Positions 1 to 12,254 of a DNA stretch of 64,000 bases are shown here, piece after piece. This stretch comes from Adenophora triphylla var. japonica. Taxonomy: Eukaryota; Streptophyta; Magnoliopsida; Asterales; Campanulaceae. The position numbers and the translations under genes were made by a program. How positions within the stretch are numbered: position 1 is the stretch's first letter; each line of letters opens with the position of its first letter. A model generated the notes under the pieces. That model made no database searches and was not told the origin of the DNA. It was given only the letters and a program-made list of their open reading frames with translations. Location of the stretch: contig JAFEMH010001468.1 of the NCBI GenBank assembly GCA_022495995.1, positions 405,147 to 469,146 on the forward strand, in the 5' to 3' direction.

Positions 1-1
1 A

Positions 2-1258
2 TCCCAAGCCATCAGGGTTCCAACACCCTCGCCTCCTCAGATGAGACCCAGCTTTGTTCCCTTCCAACAGAGAGCAAACGCCATAGCTATCCCAGTCACG
101 CAACCTATGCATTACCCCATGGGATTCACTCCCTCTCCTCAGTATGGGCCGTCCCAGACAATCCCTAGGCCTCAAAATCAGTCCAGTGATCCTTTCAATC
201 TATGCCCTGCCACAGCAGATCTTCCACCTCCAACTTTGCCAACGGGACCTCATGAGGTTCCGTATCCTTTTCCCTACTTATGTAACTATGAATCTAATTC
301 CTATGCCTCCGGCCAGTCTCACAGAATCACAGGATCAGGCCAAGTTTACACTTACTTCCCTTCTAAAGATCCCCAAACCTTGGTACCAGCTACAACTGTG
401 CCACCTACTGTCCTTCCATCCAAATCTGATAAGCCTGCTTCAGAATTGAACAATACTAAACCGTCACCCGACTCCAACATGACTTGGTTGGTGGAAGAAG
501 TTAAGTCCATGCAAGAGAAATTTGGGGAACTGAGCACCAAAAAGGCAGCATACCAGATCACTGATCCCAGCAAAATTGTCCCTCTTCCTCCAAAATTCTG
601 AATGACTGAGATTGAAAAGTTCAATGGCACCGATTGTCCCTGGACTCACATTGAAAGCTACCTTCTTGCCATGAGAGCCAAAGATTGTACACATCAGCAA
701 ATGGGCGATCATTTTCAGCTGTCATTAAAGGGTTCAGCTCTTAGGTGGTTCCTGCATGTGAAGCAAGAGGCCCGAGCCACCTGGGACCAGATCAAGGAAG
801 CATTCGTGGAAAAATATAAGGCCAATTTGAATTGGGAAACCAGCAGGAATGACCTACAAGGCACTCTATATCGCCCAGATGAGCCAGTAAGTGAATTCTA
901 CAAGAGATGGAATTGGAAGCTTAGTGAAATGATGACCCCGCTGAATGAAGAAGAACAGATGGAGATCTTTCAGTCTTGCTTGAAGCCTCAGTTAAGGGTC
1001 CAGATTGGCAATTACTATTATCCTGACCTTCGAGCAATGGTAAATGCCGGCACCAAGTTTGAAAATGCCTTCAACATGGCCCCGATCACAGGAACAGGCA
1101 ACTCCTATCGCTACAAAGCACCAGTTTCAAATGCCACAGCTGTTACTGTAAAAGGAAAAGAAACGGTTGGCGCTGTTAATTATATTCAGAATGAGAAAGT
1201 TGGACAAAATTCGAGCCAAGTCGCTGTGAAGCCAAGGCCTCATTCCTATCTTCTTTGA
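2..1258 (+). pseudogene. gag: gag of Tat element 1 (partial, one internal stop)
   Basis: Frame 2 is open from the window edge. The first ~185 residues are proline-rich (QTIPRPQNQ, LPPPTLPTG), as in the N-terminal part of Tat gag. A single TGA at 599-601 interrupts the frame, which resumes at once with MTEIEKFNGTDCPWTH and then the Retrotrans_gag capsid core (SALRWFLHVK, VSEFYKRW, near 740-920). Gag forms the particle that packages the RNA. The frame ends at 1,258. Just downstream, in another frame, a relic of the Tat zinc finger is readable at 1,396-1,428 (GHNTNDCTYTK), so gag once continued. Non-functional as it stands. Confidence 0.8.
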
Positions 1259-2346
1259 AGATTTTGGAATGCCACTAGAGAAGGTCTTCGACGGTTTGGT
1301 AGGCGAAGGACTCATCGGACCTTTGGAAGCTGGAAACCAAAGAACCCTAGTGTCGGGATGGACGAAACCAAGCACGTCGCTTTCACAAATATCATGGGCA
1401 TAACACCAATGATTGTACCTACACGAAGTTCTGATCTCTCGCGATTGAAGAAGGCAAGGCTGGAACCGCCTCGGGGTCCCAATGTGGTCAAGAATCCTCT
1501 CCCTGCTAACAATCGAGTCAACGTGATTGAGTTTGGGGAGACAAATGCAGCCAGTTTTGGGAATCCAAAGATCATAGACATCCTGAAATTCAATGTTCCT
1601 TATGCTGAAATGCAAGGAGAGTGGAAAGATCTGATTGATGCCTCCGCCATGGAAGGAAAGTTTGGACCCATAATAGGAACCGATTTCGTTAATGTCGTCA
1701 GGGCCCGACCTCTCTTTTGTGATATCGAACCAGTGACCATAGTCAAGATTACAGAAGAAAGGCTCACCTATGAAGATTGTAAGTTCGAAGTAAGCCAAGC
1801 TATGTTGATGAAAGTCTCTCTGGAACCCTTCATCACTCACGGCGAGCATAATGTGTTTGTGATGACTCTTACTGTCCCTGAGGATCAGTCCCAACCCCCT
1901 GTTTGGGAAAATGTGGAAAGAAGAGTGAACAGGCCAGAAGACTTTTATGATGAAGAAAGCTATCTCTCAGATGCCGAAAGTGCAACTGGTCCCACTACCC
2001 CGGAGGTACAGATGGATACGGTCAGATTTGGAAAGGAGATTGCGCCAGATCAGTCGGACATCCCCCATGGGAATGGTGTCAACAAAGGCAATGATGGTCC
2101 ACAGGATGCATAACCAAATGGGAAAGCTGACAAGACTGCTACTCCCCAGGGCAACAGCAGGAAAGAGTGAAATCCCAGTCCAACCCGCGTCAAATACTTC
2201 GAGTCAATAAGTAGTATAGGGTCCAGAGTCAGTAGGGTCAAGAGTCAGTTGAGTCAGGAATCTTTGAATTCCAGTCCTCCGAGTCATCCGAAGGCCTCAC
2301 GCCTGAGGATTATGAATATGTAACCAATGTCATCTTTCCTCTTGCT
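1259..2346 (+). pseudogene. gag C-terminal/protease region relic of Tat element 1
   Basis: An open frame at 1,358-2,113 encodes 251 residues, with NPLPANNRVNVIE typical of the linker after the gag zinc finger in Tat elements. The rest (FGPIIGTDFVNVV, acidic tail EDFYDEESYLSD) I do not recognise. I see no Asp-Ser/Thr-Gly protease motif between here and RT at about 2,347, so the protease is deleted or too degraded to see. Positions 2,114-2,346 hold a short unassigned stretch with small GTCAGTAGG / GAGTCAG repeats. Confidence 0.5.
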
Positions 2347-3840
2347 TTGAATGAAATGACAGATCTTTCTGAGTATCCCCTTATTGCCAACTTAACAAAT
2401 GATAAATTAACTCAAAACTTAACAACAGTTAATAATGAATCATTTGAACAAGATGCAAACACACTAAATGAACAATACATTAAAGAAATATTTAAGCAGG
2501 TTGCAGAAAAAGAGGAAAATCGGGCCCAAGCTGCCGAGGAGGTTTTGACAAGTGTTAACTTGGGTACTGTCGAGGAACCTAAAGAGACACAGATTGGAAA
2601 CTTCTTCCAGGGGGTTAAACGGGACAGACTGGTCAATCTGCTCAGAGAGTACATGGACGTGTTTGCATGGTCGTACAGGGATATGTCGGGGCTAGACAGT
2701 TCGATAGTAGAGCACACAATCCCTCTAGCACCAGATGCTAAGCCAGTAAAGCGAGCGAGGAAGATCAAGCGAGAATGGTCTCTACGGGTCAAAGAAGAGA
2801 TTGAGAAGCTACTGCGGGTAGGATTCATCGAGTCATCGAATATCAGACATGGTTATCCAACATTGTGGACCGTAACCAAGGCCGATGGGAAGGTCTTATT
2901 TTTGTGTAGATTTCCGGGATGCGAACAAGGCCGGCCCAAAGATGACTACCCCTTGCCAAACATAGACATCTGGTGGACTCCACTGCCAGCTACGAAGTCA
3001 AATCCTTCGTTGATGGCTTTGCGAGGCTACAACCGGATCAAGATGGCCGAGGAAGACCAAGAAAAGACGGCCTTCACCACACCGTGGGAACTTCTTGCTA
3101 TACGGTGATGCCATTTGGGCTTAAGAACGCCGGGGCTACTTATCGAGAGGGCGGCGACCGCGCTTTTCATGACATGATCCACAAGGAGATTGAGGTCTAC
3201 GTCGACGACATGATAATCCACTCAGGCGAGAATGGACGGCACTTTGTTGACTGCGAAAGTTCTTCGAGAGGCTGAGACAACATTCCATGAGACTAAACCA
3301 CTGCCAAATGCACCTTCGGAGTGACAAGGGAAAAGTGCTCGGGTATATGGTCACGGAGCGAGGTATCGAAGTCGACCCCGAAAGATCAAAGCCATTATGG
3401 ACATGAGGCCACCTCGAACCCGGACGAAGTCAAAAGCTTTATGGGCAAGCTGCGGTACATCGGCCGTTTCGTCAATCGAGTTGACCACTATCTGCGAGCC
3501 CATCTTCAAGCTCATGAAGAAGAATGTAGACACGAGAATGGACCGAGGAATGCCGGGATGCCTTTGACCAAATCAATGCGTACTTAGTACATCCTCCGGT
3601 GCTATGCCCCCACATAGACAGAAACCTCTTACGCTCTATCTCATCCTTGATACGGCGGTTGGGGCTATGCTTGCTCGGGAAAAGAAAGACTCTCGGGTAG
3701 AGAATGCCATTTACTTTGTCGGTAGGAAGGCTGCAAGGAAGTGAGCTCAATTACTCGGCATGTGAAAAGACTTGTGCGGGGACTAGTGCAGGTAGTCGGT
3801 AGGCTGAAGCACTACATGCCAAGCCCACCCTGTGAACTTG
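2347..3840 (+). pseudogene. pol: reverse transcriptase and RNase H of Tat element 1 (multiply frameshifted)
   Basis: The frame from 2,347 has the pre-RT motif LLREYMDVFAWSYRDM, then KKFxxGF-like RT N-terminal sequence (EEIEKLLRVGFIE), KDDYPLPNID and GYNRIKMAEEDQEKTAF. The RT palm continues in another frame at about 3,105-3,220 with MPFGLKNAGATY and the catalytic YVDDMI. RNase H fragments (KSFMGKLRYIGRFV, around 3,430-3,480) follow in broken frames. RT makes cDNA from element RNA, and RNase H removes the template. Several one-base shifts and stops separate the pieces, so no functional product is possible. Confidence 0.75.
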
Positions 3841-4009
3841 GTCTCGAAAATGGACCCCATCAAGTACATCTTCGATAAGCCTTCCCTCTCGATGCGTCTA
3901 GCAAAGTGGTCCTTCTTCTTAGGCGAGTATGACATCAACTATGTGACCGAGAAAGGCCATCGAGGTCAAGCGTTGTCGGACCATCGCAAACTTCCCTAGT
4001 AATGAGGAC

Positions 4010-4490
4010 CGCGGGCACGAACCCCAATTCCCGAGATGAAGGGATCTTCGTAGTTGAGCACGAGAACCGATGGCGGCTATTCTTTGATGGAGCTGCTAAC
4101 AAAAGAGGAAATGGCGTAGGGATGCTGCTTGGTCGATCCGAAAGATGAGCACACGCCTATAGCCCTTAAGTTGAACTTTCTGCCACGAACAATGTCGCCG
4201 AGTACGAAGCTGCATTCTTTGGTTTAGAGGCCGCTTTAGAAAAGAAATGTCAAGGAGCTCAAAGTTTATGGAGACTCGGCCACGATCATCAACCGGGTCT
4301 CCAACAAATGGAAGGCGTGGACCCAAGTCTTCGGCGGTATCATGCCTATATGGAGGAGTTATTGGACGGTTCGGAGAAGTGACTTTCCATTACACGCGAG
4401 GAAAAAACAGTTCGCAGATGCCCTAGCTACTCTAGCCTCACTGGTAGAGATCCCCGAGGGAAAAGCCATAAAACCCTTCAGAGTGGGTAG
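4010..4490 (+). pseudogene. second (archaeal-type) RNase H domain of Tat element 1
   Basis: In shifting frames the motif WRLFFDGAANKRGNGVG (near 4,070), then NNVAEYEAA (near 4,190) and a GDSA-type segment (near 4,270) can be read, followed by FADALATLASLVEIPE near 4,410. This Asp-Glu-Asp arrangement matches the additional archaeal-type RNase H that Tat-lineage elements carry between the standard RNase H and integrase. Stops and frameshifts interrupt it. The call rests on order and motifs. Confidence 0.65.
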
Positions 4491-5822
4491 AAGAGAAGCC
4501 CCGGCTTTCTGTTGTGAAGTAGACTTGGGACCTGAGCCTATCATGGAACCGTGGTACAATCAAATTTACCAGTTCCTCAAAAATGGAGAGTCAGCTTTCA
4601 GAGACGAAGAAGGTAGACCAAAAGAAGGTGTCAAAGCCAAGAGCTTGCAAGCCCTGAAAAGGTTGGCCTCCCATTATGTCATTTTAGGAGGCGACCTGTA
4701 CAAGAAGCGGTACCAGGGATCACTCCTCCTGTGTGTCACCCAAGAAAGGGCTAGAGAGTTGATGACCGAAGTCCACAATGGTCCCTGCGGTCCTCATTTG
4801 AATGCCAGAGCATTGATGCAAGTGATCCTTAGAATGGGTTACTATTGGATCTCCATGGAGACAGACTGTGTCCAGCATGTCCGAGAGTTCGACAAATGCC
4901 ACGGGTTTGCTAACCTCAAACATCTCCCGCCTCATGACCTGTACTGCATGACGACTCCTTGTCTGTTCGCAACTTGGGGTATTGACGTGATAGGGAAGAT
5001 AGCCCCGGCAGGAAGCAATGGGCATGAATTTGTGTTAGTAGCAGTCGACTACTTCACCAAGTGGGTAGAGGCCAAGTCCTACAAGGTCCTCACTTCCAAG
5101 AAGGTAGCCCAATTCATCAAAGAAAACATTATGTGTAGATACGGGGTGCCCAATGAGATCATTTCTGATAACGGGTCACACTTTGAAGGAAGGCTGCGAT
5201 AGATTCTTTGTCGAGTCAGAATCACTCGCCACAAGTCGTCCCCATACAGACCTCAGACTAACGGAGCCGTGGAAGCTTCCAATAAGACGCTCGAACGGAT
5301 CATCCGAAAAATGGCCACCCGTGGTCGTGATTGGCCCGAAAAGCTGCACCTGGCACTCTGGGGCTACCGAACGTCTGTCAGAACAGCTACGGGAGAAACT
5401 CCTTTTGCCCTAACCTACGGGATGGAAGCAGTGTTACCAGTGGAGTTGGAAATCCCATCACTAAGGGTCTTCCTGGAAAACAGTGTCAACGAAGTAGAAT
5501 GGCTACGTAGCCGGCATGATGAGTTGGCCCTGCTCGACGAAAGAAGTCTCAAGGCCATGAAACACACCCGAGCCTACCAGAGGCGAATGGCCAGAGCATT
5601 TGACAAGAAAGTCAAAGCCAGAGACATCTAAGAGGGTGACTTAGTGCTGAAAGTGAAGCCCCCTACCAGAGACAACCCCCTGGGAAAGTGGAAACCCGTT
5701 TGGATCGGCCCGTATGTGGTGCAGAAGATACTATCGGGAGGAACAATGAAGCTTGCAGACCTGGACGGCAATCCTTTTGTCCACCCAGTCAACGGCGATA
5801 AGCTCCGAAGGTACCATGTCTG
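4491..5822 (+). pseudogene. integrase of Tat element 1
   Basis: The zinc-binding HHCC region is readable at about 4,770-4,920 (GPCGPHLNARALMQVI then CHGFANLK), with the third ligand region altered (EFDKCH). The catalytic core follows: GIDVIGKIAP, VLVAVDYFTKWVEAK, and SDNGSHFEG near 5,170. The frame then shifts. NKTLERIIRKMA appears from about 5,280 and the C-terminal GKWKPVWIGPYVV to LRRYHV stops at 5,822. The D-D-E residues are partly visible but split over frames near 5,200. The protein would insert element cDNA into the genome. There is no chromodomain, as expected for Tat. Confidence 0.8.
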
Positions 5823-6454
5823 AAAATAAATATATATATATATATATATATAAAAAAAAAAAGAGAGAAAAAAAAAGGAGAAAAAATCTTAGTGCAAAAG
5901 AGTAATACCCGGCTAAATTTGAAAAACCCAAAAAGGGCGGTCTAGGCAAAAAACGGGGTTGCACATAAAAAAAAGAAAAAAAAATCTTAGTGGAAAAAGA
6001 GTAATGCCCAGCTAGGCTGAAAAACCCTAAAAAGGGCGGTCTAGGCAAAAAACAAGGTTGCACGTTAAAAAAAAAAAAAAAGGCCAAAAGACCTAATTCC
6101 GATAGTTCACCAGAATGAACTACGAAGACCTGAGCCCCTTAGTCTTTCTTGTAAAAGGGAAACGTAGGCAGCCATATATGGTTCGGTCTAAACAATAAAT
6201 AATAAAGGGCAATCAAGTTTCCATGAAACGGGTCCTAAGCAATCAATAAGACATCTGAAATTTCCATGAAATGTGTATTGATTAATTTCTACGATCATAT
6301 CTTTGTTAAATACAAGTTAAAAATTTCTTGATGAGTTCAAGCATGGTCTACTCTTGACTCTGCTAACCTGCTACAAGGATCTAAAATACAATAAAATGCC
6401 TAATAAACTACTGTGTTTGCAAATGGCAATAAGGGAATCCTAGGAAAAGATCTA
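5823..6454 (+). repeat. post-integrase spacer with ~98-bp tandem duplication
   Basis: A TA microsatellite (5,828-5,852) is followed by two copies of a ~98-bp unit starting near 5,885 and 5,983. Each contains AATCTTAGTG, CCCGGCTA / CCCAGCTA, AAAAAGGGCGGTCTAGGC and AAGGTTGCAC-like sequence. At 6,117 GAACTACGAAGACCTGAGCC...ACGTAGGCAGCC begins, a module that recurs near the 3' LTR. No coding potential seen. Confidence 0.6.
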
Positions 6455-7951
6455 TCAGTCGTCATTCACTGAGTCTTCTTTGGTCTTCTTCCCTTTACCT
6501 CGACCTCGTCGAGTGTTCTTTCTCTTCTTCTCTATGATGTCGGTCTCCCTCATCCCGATCTCCGATATCCTCACTGGAGCCTCCATCAAACCTGTGTCAA
6601 TAAGTGCCCTCTCAACCCGGGCACGAGTCCGCACTTCCTCCCTCTGAGCCTCAATCAAGGGAGCGACTTCAGAAAGCCTCTCATATCGAGCCTCCATGTC
6701 TTTGATAAGATCACCCGACTGGTTATGGCGACTCGCCTTAGCTTCAGTCTCCCTCAGAGTCCTACTCGAGTCGCGATCGGCCCAATAAAGCCTGACGTCT
6801 CTCTCCCAAAATGACCTGAGTCGCTCCCATTTCCCTCTCATACCAATCCAAGAAGGCCGTAGTCAAGATGGTACTCTTCCTGCTCTTGAGAATGGCCCTG
6901 GGTGGAAAAATAGTATATGTCCAAGCCCTCGAGAAGAATGAGAAGCTGGCTGGATCCCTCATGTCTAAAGGCACCACCTCCATGGTACGAATGTCTTCCC
7001 AATCGCCCAACGGCTCTGTAAGGCCCCGAACCTGCTGGATACCAAGCGGGGTATGTAGAAGGATGACCAAGAAAACCACGGAACCCTCACCACATAGGAC
7101 TCTGAAATGTCCTCACGGTCTGCAACCTCCGGTGAGGTACCCACCGATGAATATCCGAAGTGGACAACCTAGCCATCATCAGCTCCCAGTCACCCTGGTC
7201 CTGCTGCCTAGGCGAACCCCTCCGAGAAATCACCCAAGGGCACTGAGTCGACAAAGCCCCTGGAAAAGCCCCGAGCCTCTCCTGCAGCCATAAGGTCAAC
7301 ACGACCGGGCTCCCGGACCTCATGAAATGGTCTCCTCTAGCATCCTGTCAATACCATGCAGGGTCTCACCCAAAACCAGTGGGATAATATCCTTCCCAGC
7401 CCTGCAATCCCTAATCATGTCCAAGAGGCCACCATGACAAATCCCCACGGACTCAGCAGTGAACAGAGATGAGAATACGCAGAGAATAAAGGCATCCATA
7501 GCCGCCGTGGTCGTAGCCATATCCGGAGACCCCAAGCACACTTGGGATATCGAAGGTCAATCCTATCCGGAGCTATCATCATCCCCTCAGCCTCTCCCAG
7601 AGAGATTTGCAGAAAAGATGCCAACTTTGCCGCCACCGGCACATCTTCGATCAGAGGAATCATTATAGCCTCAATTTCTGGACCCCCAATCAAGGCTCGG
7701 AAGTCTTCATAGGTTGGGACAAGCTCGTTGTAAGAAAAGCAGTAAACGTGTCTACGGACATCCCAGAACCTTGCCGCGGCCCTCAAAAGGTCCCAATCGG
7801 GCGGGAGATCCTTCAAATGCCATAAAGATTTGATCTTGAAGGTAGCATCGAACAGCCCCTTGTGAGATTGAAAGTTATGTCTCACCCAAGATTGAAGATC
7901 GGACAGAAAACGGCCTCTTTTCCCCTTTTGCAATCTGACGGGTTTCTCCAT
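6455..7951 (-). pseudogene. opposite-strand gene B in Tat element 1, DUF7745-like plus basic coiled region
   Basis: Reads right to left from ATG at 7,951. The first ~130 residues (LFDATFKIKSLWHLKDLPP, DLLRAAARFWDVRRHVYCF, NELVPTYEDFRALIGGP) resemble the plant DUF7745 domain common in retrotransposon-borne genes. After one frameshift near 7,560 the same gene continues with GLLDMIRDCRAGKDIIPLVLG (to 7,320), then in other frames LWLQERLG (7,087-7,323) and YTIFPPRAI (6,762-7,079). It ends with a charged helical, lysine/arginine-rich tail (TRRGRGKGKKTKED) at 6,455. The gene lies entirely opposite to gag-pol. Its function is unknown. Broken by at least three frame changes. Confidence 0.6.
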
Positions 7952-8483
7952 TGCAAGATGATCAAAGTTGATATCTTTAGGTCAAAAATATGCTCTGGGA
8001 TCAGTTGGGACAAGTCTAGGGTGAAAATGAAATGAAATGGCCAAGCCTTGGTTTTATTTTGAAAAAAGACCAGTCCAGACAGAACTGTTAGCCGCACGGC
8101 TTCATTTGCTCCCAGGTCCAGACCGCACGGCCTCATTTTCTCTCTGCAGGAAAAAATCTGCAGCAACCCAAGTTGCTGCCCAAAGGGATTTTTCACCCCA
8201 CTTTTCCAACAAAAACATGTACAAAAACATATCCAAACACCAACCATGCAGTTATGTGTCATCACAAATCATTTTGGCCCAGTTTCAGCCCCAATTCCAA
8301 GCAAAAAACTGCCCCGAGCTCAAGTAATATGTAAATTCATAAAGCATAAATTAGAAAAGCAAATAAAACAGTATTACATTGTTTTCGCCCCATCGGCGCC
8401 CAAATAAAGCAAAAAATAGACAAATTGTGCATAAAATTGTTCATTGTTTGTTTCCTTCCTCCTAGATCAACCCTAAGGACCTC
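7952..8483. other. spacer between the two opposite-strand genes
   Basis: No gene recognised. GCCGCACGGC / CCGCACGGCCTC motifs occur near 8,090 and 8,120 and recur in the LTR (near 13,180 and 13,212), so this is element sequence. Probably holds the 5' leader of gene B and the 3' UTR of gene A. Confidence 0.5.
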
Positions 8484-11053
8484 TTAGGCCTCCGACCCCT
8501 CGCCGTCACTACTCGTCTCCCTCATCAAATCTTCACTGTCACTCGCATCAGAAAGATGGGCATTCATATGCTCGTATTCATCTAGCTGCTCCAGGATGCC
8601 AGCGTTGGGTCCCTGTCCCCGAGGCATGGCACTAGAAGAATACTCCGAGGCCGATGAGGTGGATGATGTACCCCCGACGTGCCTTCTTTTGCGCACGGGC
8701 TCCTGCACGTTCACTGCAGCCTTTGAAGCGCAAGCCAGCTTCTTCACAAGGGACCGGCACACATCCTTCCAACCCCTATTCTGCCTGACCAAGCCGTCAT
8801 AAGTACGAGCTGGAACCTGAGAAAAAGAGAAGAAAATTTCAGAAAAATCTCAAAATTGCAGAAAGCAAAGAAATCTGAAAAAGGGAAAAACCCTAAAGTG
8901 TACTCACAGTGCTGTCAGGCGGCAGAGTATATTGGGGCTCCCTCGTGTCGGGGACAGGTATCCTGAACCTCCTCGGTACCCCATTGACCACATAAGAGAG
9001 ATGAGCAGGAGGCATCGGCGGGTCAGTAGGCTCGGCTTCCCCATACCCCTGAGTGACAGCCAACTTCACTAGCTTCTGTGGCGTCCTCAACCGTTGCTCC
9101 ACAAAGGTAGCATACAGGGTAGCTAGATCAAAATACTCCTCAGCCGCCACGCTTGCCTGATACCTCGCTATGTCATCCGCCGACCAGTCCCTGGGCTGCA
9201 GCATCCGCGCTGGAGGATCGTGAGGAGTAATGGCATCAAATGGAGGGACATGGCCATGATACCTGGAAAAACGGTCCCCCAGATAAATGACATCACATGT
9301 CAGGCCCGTCAGCCACCTCCTCTTCCTAGTTGCCTCCACGGCATCCCCTAGCAGAACCTCCAGGTACCTCCCCTAAGGGTAGAAGTCAACTCCATCATGC
9401 CCATCCCTGTTGATGATTGGTCTCACCATCTTGTAGTCAAAAGTGATCCGGGTCTTCCCGGTAAACTTGTCTCTAGCATCTCCCCTCCAACAGATCATAG
9501 CAGGGAAGATGGTAGAATCACTCTACTAGTTCCACGGAAAGAACCTGATCACCTCGCAAAACCAGACCTACATGTTCAAAACATAGAAGGGTCATTTCTC
9601 TCATAAAGTCTCAAAGACAGAAAGGAAAATAGAAAGGAAAGAAGGTAAGAATACCTCAAGCGCAAAGGAGAAGCAGTCCATAGAGGCAGCCTTGTTCCGG
9701 CTGTACATGTCCAAGGAGAAGTAAAGCTCCACCAATCCGGCCTCACCCCAAGAGACCGTCCCAATCTCATCCACATCCTCCAAGGAGTCCAGAAGGCATA
9801 GCATAGCCAAAGTCCCAGAGTTGGCAAAGATAGTGACTGACAGCATCAATCACAGAAAAGCTCTCGCAAGCTGGTGGGCAGTCACCTCATTGGCAGCAAA
9901 TCCCTGCATGCAGTTCAGGACTGCCACCTCAACATTCCTCGTCTCCATCCCCAGTCCCTTAGGACTGAGATCAAACCCAACCAGAGCCCTGAACTCCTCT
10001 GCCATGATATGGTCTCTCCAGGTCACAGGCCTCCCGGTGAATTGCAAGCCAGTGATAGCAGTAAAATCTGCGGGCGTCACTGTAAGCTCCCCCCAGCTAA
10101 GGTGAAAGTTGTGGGTGGTGTCCCACTATAACTCCGAGAGGGCCTGGATCAAGCCCTTGCTCTTCGAGGTCACATGAATGCCTCTGCCAATAGCCTCAAT
10201 GAACAAATCAAGGCCGGTAGCCCTCACTAGCTGCTTGGGGTTCACCCCATCCTTCTCAAAGTCGGGCATCCTCTCCCATAGCTTCACCGTCACCTCAGAA
10301 GGTCCCCTAGACTTGTTCTCCTGTAAGAGAACACAACAAAAAGCGTGTCAGTCCTTCATCTCATTTCAAAAGCATGCATATATTCAAAAGTGCACATATT
10401 TTCAAAAGAAAAGCATTCATAAAAAAAAAATTCTAGCATCCTTTGCATAGAAAACGTGTCTTTCATCATTTGAAACACATCATTGCTCTCCTAAGCACAA
10501 AATTCTGATTTTCAAAATTATTTGCACATAAGCATTAATTTTTTAAAAAATGGCATGCATGAATCCTTTTCATCGTCCAAAATCCCGTTTCCTCATCCAT
10601 GATCGAAAATTGACCTAGTTCTAGCACATGCAAGAACTCCGTCACATTTTAGACAATTATTTTCAAAAAAAAATGGGTCATTCTCATTATTTTTCAAATA
10701 AATTGCACATGCATGTTCGTTTATCTTTTTAGCCTCATAGGTTAATCATCAAAATTCCAAGATCATCGACAAAAATCCTAGAAAAATTTGAGAAATTCCT
10801 AAAACTCGGGTCAAGCCCTAAAATCAATCAAAATTCAATCAAAATTGATGGAATCGAGCAAATCAAGAATGCTTACCCCAACCGATTGAGGTTTCGTCGA
10901 TTTGTGCTCTCCCCTACCGGGATAAAGCTCCGATGGAGGCGTATTGAAGTCATACTTCCTCTCCGTTCGGACAAGCTCCCTCCTCCTCCTTCGAGCGGCC
11001 TCAGAGATGTTCCTCCGTGCTTGCCTAGGCAGCAGATTCCCTTTCGGATCCAT
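8484..11053 (-). pseudogene. opposite-strand gene A in Tat element 1, plant-mobile-domain-like, multi-exon
   Basis: Starts at ATG 11,053 (MDPKGNLLPRQARRNISEA). A donor GGG|GTAAGC lies near 10,880, with its acceptor TCTTACAG|GAGAAC at about 10,323. Exon 2 carries TVKLWERMPDF, WDTTHNFHLSWGELTVTP and DFTAITGLQFTGRP, the signature of plant mobile domain (aminotransferase-like) proteins. A later exon (9,339-8,907) ends at a strong GTGAGT donor. The last exon (about 8,817-8,484) begins after TTTTCTCAG and ends SSDGEGSEA. Internal stops (about 10,130, 9,530, 9,375) and a frameshift near 9,850 show decay. In plants this family occurs both in transposons and as host genes involved in silencing. Here the retroelement carries it in reverse. 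Confidence 0.65.
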
Positions 11054-11439
11054 CTAAATCAAAAGAAGCAAAGGAATTGAAGAATTTTCGAAAATTCTTT
11101 CTCTCCTCTCTCTCTATTCCTCGACAGCAGAAGGGTGGCAACGGTGCCCAATGCCCGTCCAACTCCAGTTTTAAATAAACTGGTGAAAATAAACTTCTGG
11201 CCGTACGGCCTCTTTTGCCCCCGTCTCATGTCGGGCAGCTTCTTTTTCTCTGAGCAGAAATTACATCTTTACCCCTGGACTTTCCACTTGGGCATACAAC
11301 TCCCGTTATTTCTTAACTAGAGTAACGCTGTGATCCCAAGTATATCCGTTATCTCCAAGAAGAATTAATTTCTCTCCCCAGTCGCCTCCGTTACTTCTGT
11401 TATAACGAAATAACGCTAGGTGACAACCTCCGAATTGTC

Positions 11440-12240
11440 GAAATCCAAACTTAAGCTACCTCTATCACAGATTGAGAAGTACGCTCAAGTTCTCAAAAAC
11501 TTAAGCTACCTCTATCACAGATTGAGAAGTACGCTCAAGTTCTCCAAACTTTAGCTACCTCTATCACAGATTGAGAAGTACGCTCAAGTTCTCCAAACTT
11601 AAGCTACCTCTATCACAGATTGAGAAGTACGCTCAAGTTCTCCAAACTTTAGCTACGTCTATCTCTGATTCGAAAGAGATTGAGAAGTACGCTCAAGTTC
11701 TCCAAACTTTAGCTACCTCTATCTCTGATTCGAAAGAGATTGAGAAGTACTCTCAAGTTTTCCAAACTTTAGCTACCTCTATCTCACAGATGGTGAAGTA
11801 CGCTCAAGTTCTCCAAACTTTAGCTACCTCTATCTCTGATTCGAAAGAGATTGAGAAGTACGCTCAAGTTCTCCAAACTTAAGCTACCTCTATCACAGAT
11901 TGAGAAGTACGCTCAAGTTCTCAAAAACTTAAGCTACCTCTATCACAGATTGAGAAGTACGCTCAAGTTCTCCAAACTTTAGCTACCTCTATCACAGATT
12001 GAGAAGTACGCTCAAGTTCTCCAAACTTAAGCTACCTCTATCACAGATTGAGAAGTACTCTCAAGTTCTCCAAACTTTAGCTACCTCAATCACAGATTGA
12101 GAAGTATGCTCAAGTTCTCCAAACTTAAACTACCTCTATCACAAATTGAGAAGTACGCTCAAGTTCTCCAAACTTTAGCTACCTCAATCACAGATTTAGA
12201 AGTATGCTCAAGTTCTCCAAAATTTAACTACCTCTATCTC
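11440..12240 (+). repeat. 49-50 bp minisatellite in the 3' untranslated part of Tat element 1
   Basis: About 16 head-to-tail copies of a unit containing TTAAGCTACCTCTATCACAG and AGAAGTACGCTCAAGTTCTC. Most units are 49-50 bp. Some, at 11,640-11,880, are longer because ATCACAG is replaced by ATCTCTGATTCGAAAGAG. Hypervariable 3' tandem repeats are known from Tat/Ogre elements and can seed satellite DNA. Confidence 0.9.
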
Positions 12241-12254
12241 CTCGATAGTGACGT

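Noticed and set aside
11440..12240. CRISPR-like regular repeat array
   Set aside because: Units are directly adjacent without unique spacers, in a plant retrotransposon 3' UTR; it is a minisatellite. A 103-codon ORF across it is repeat translation.
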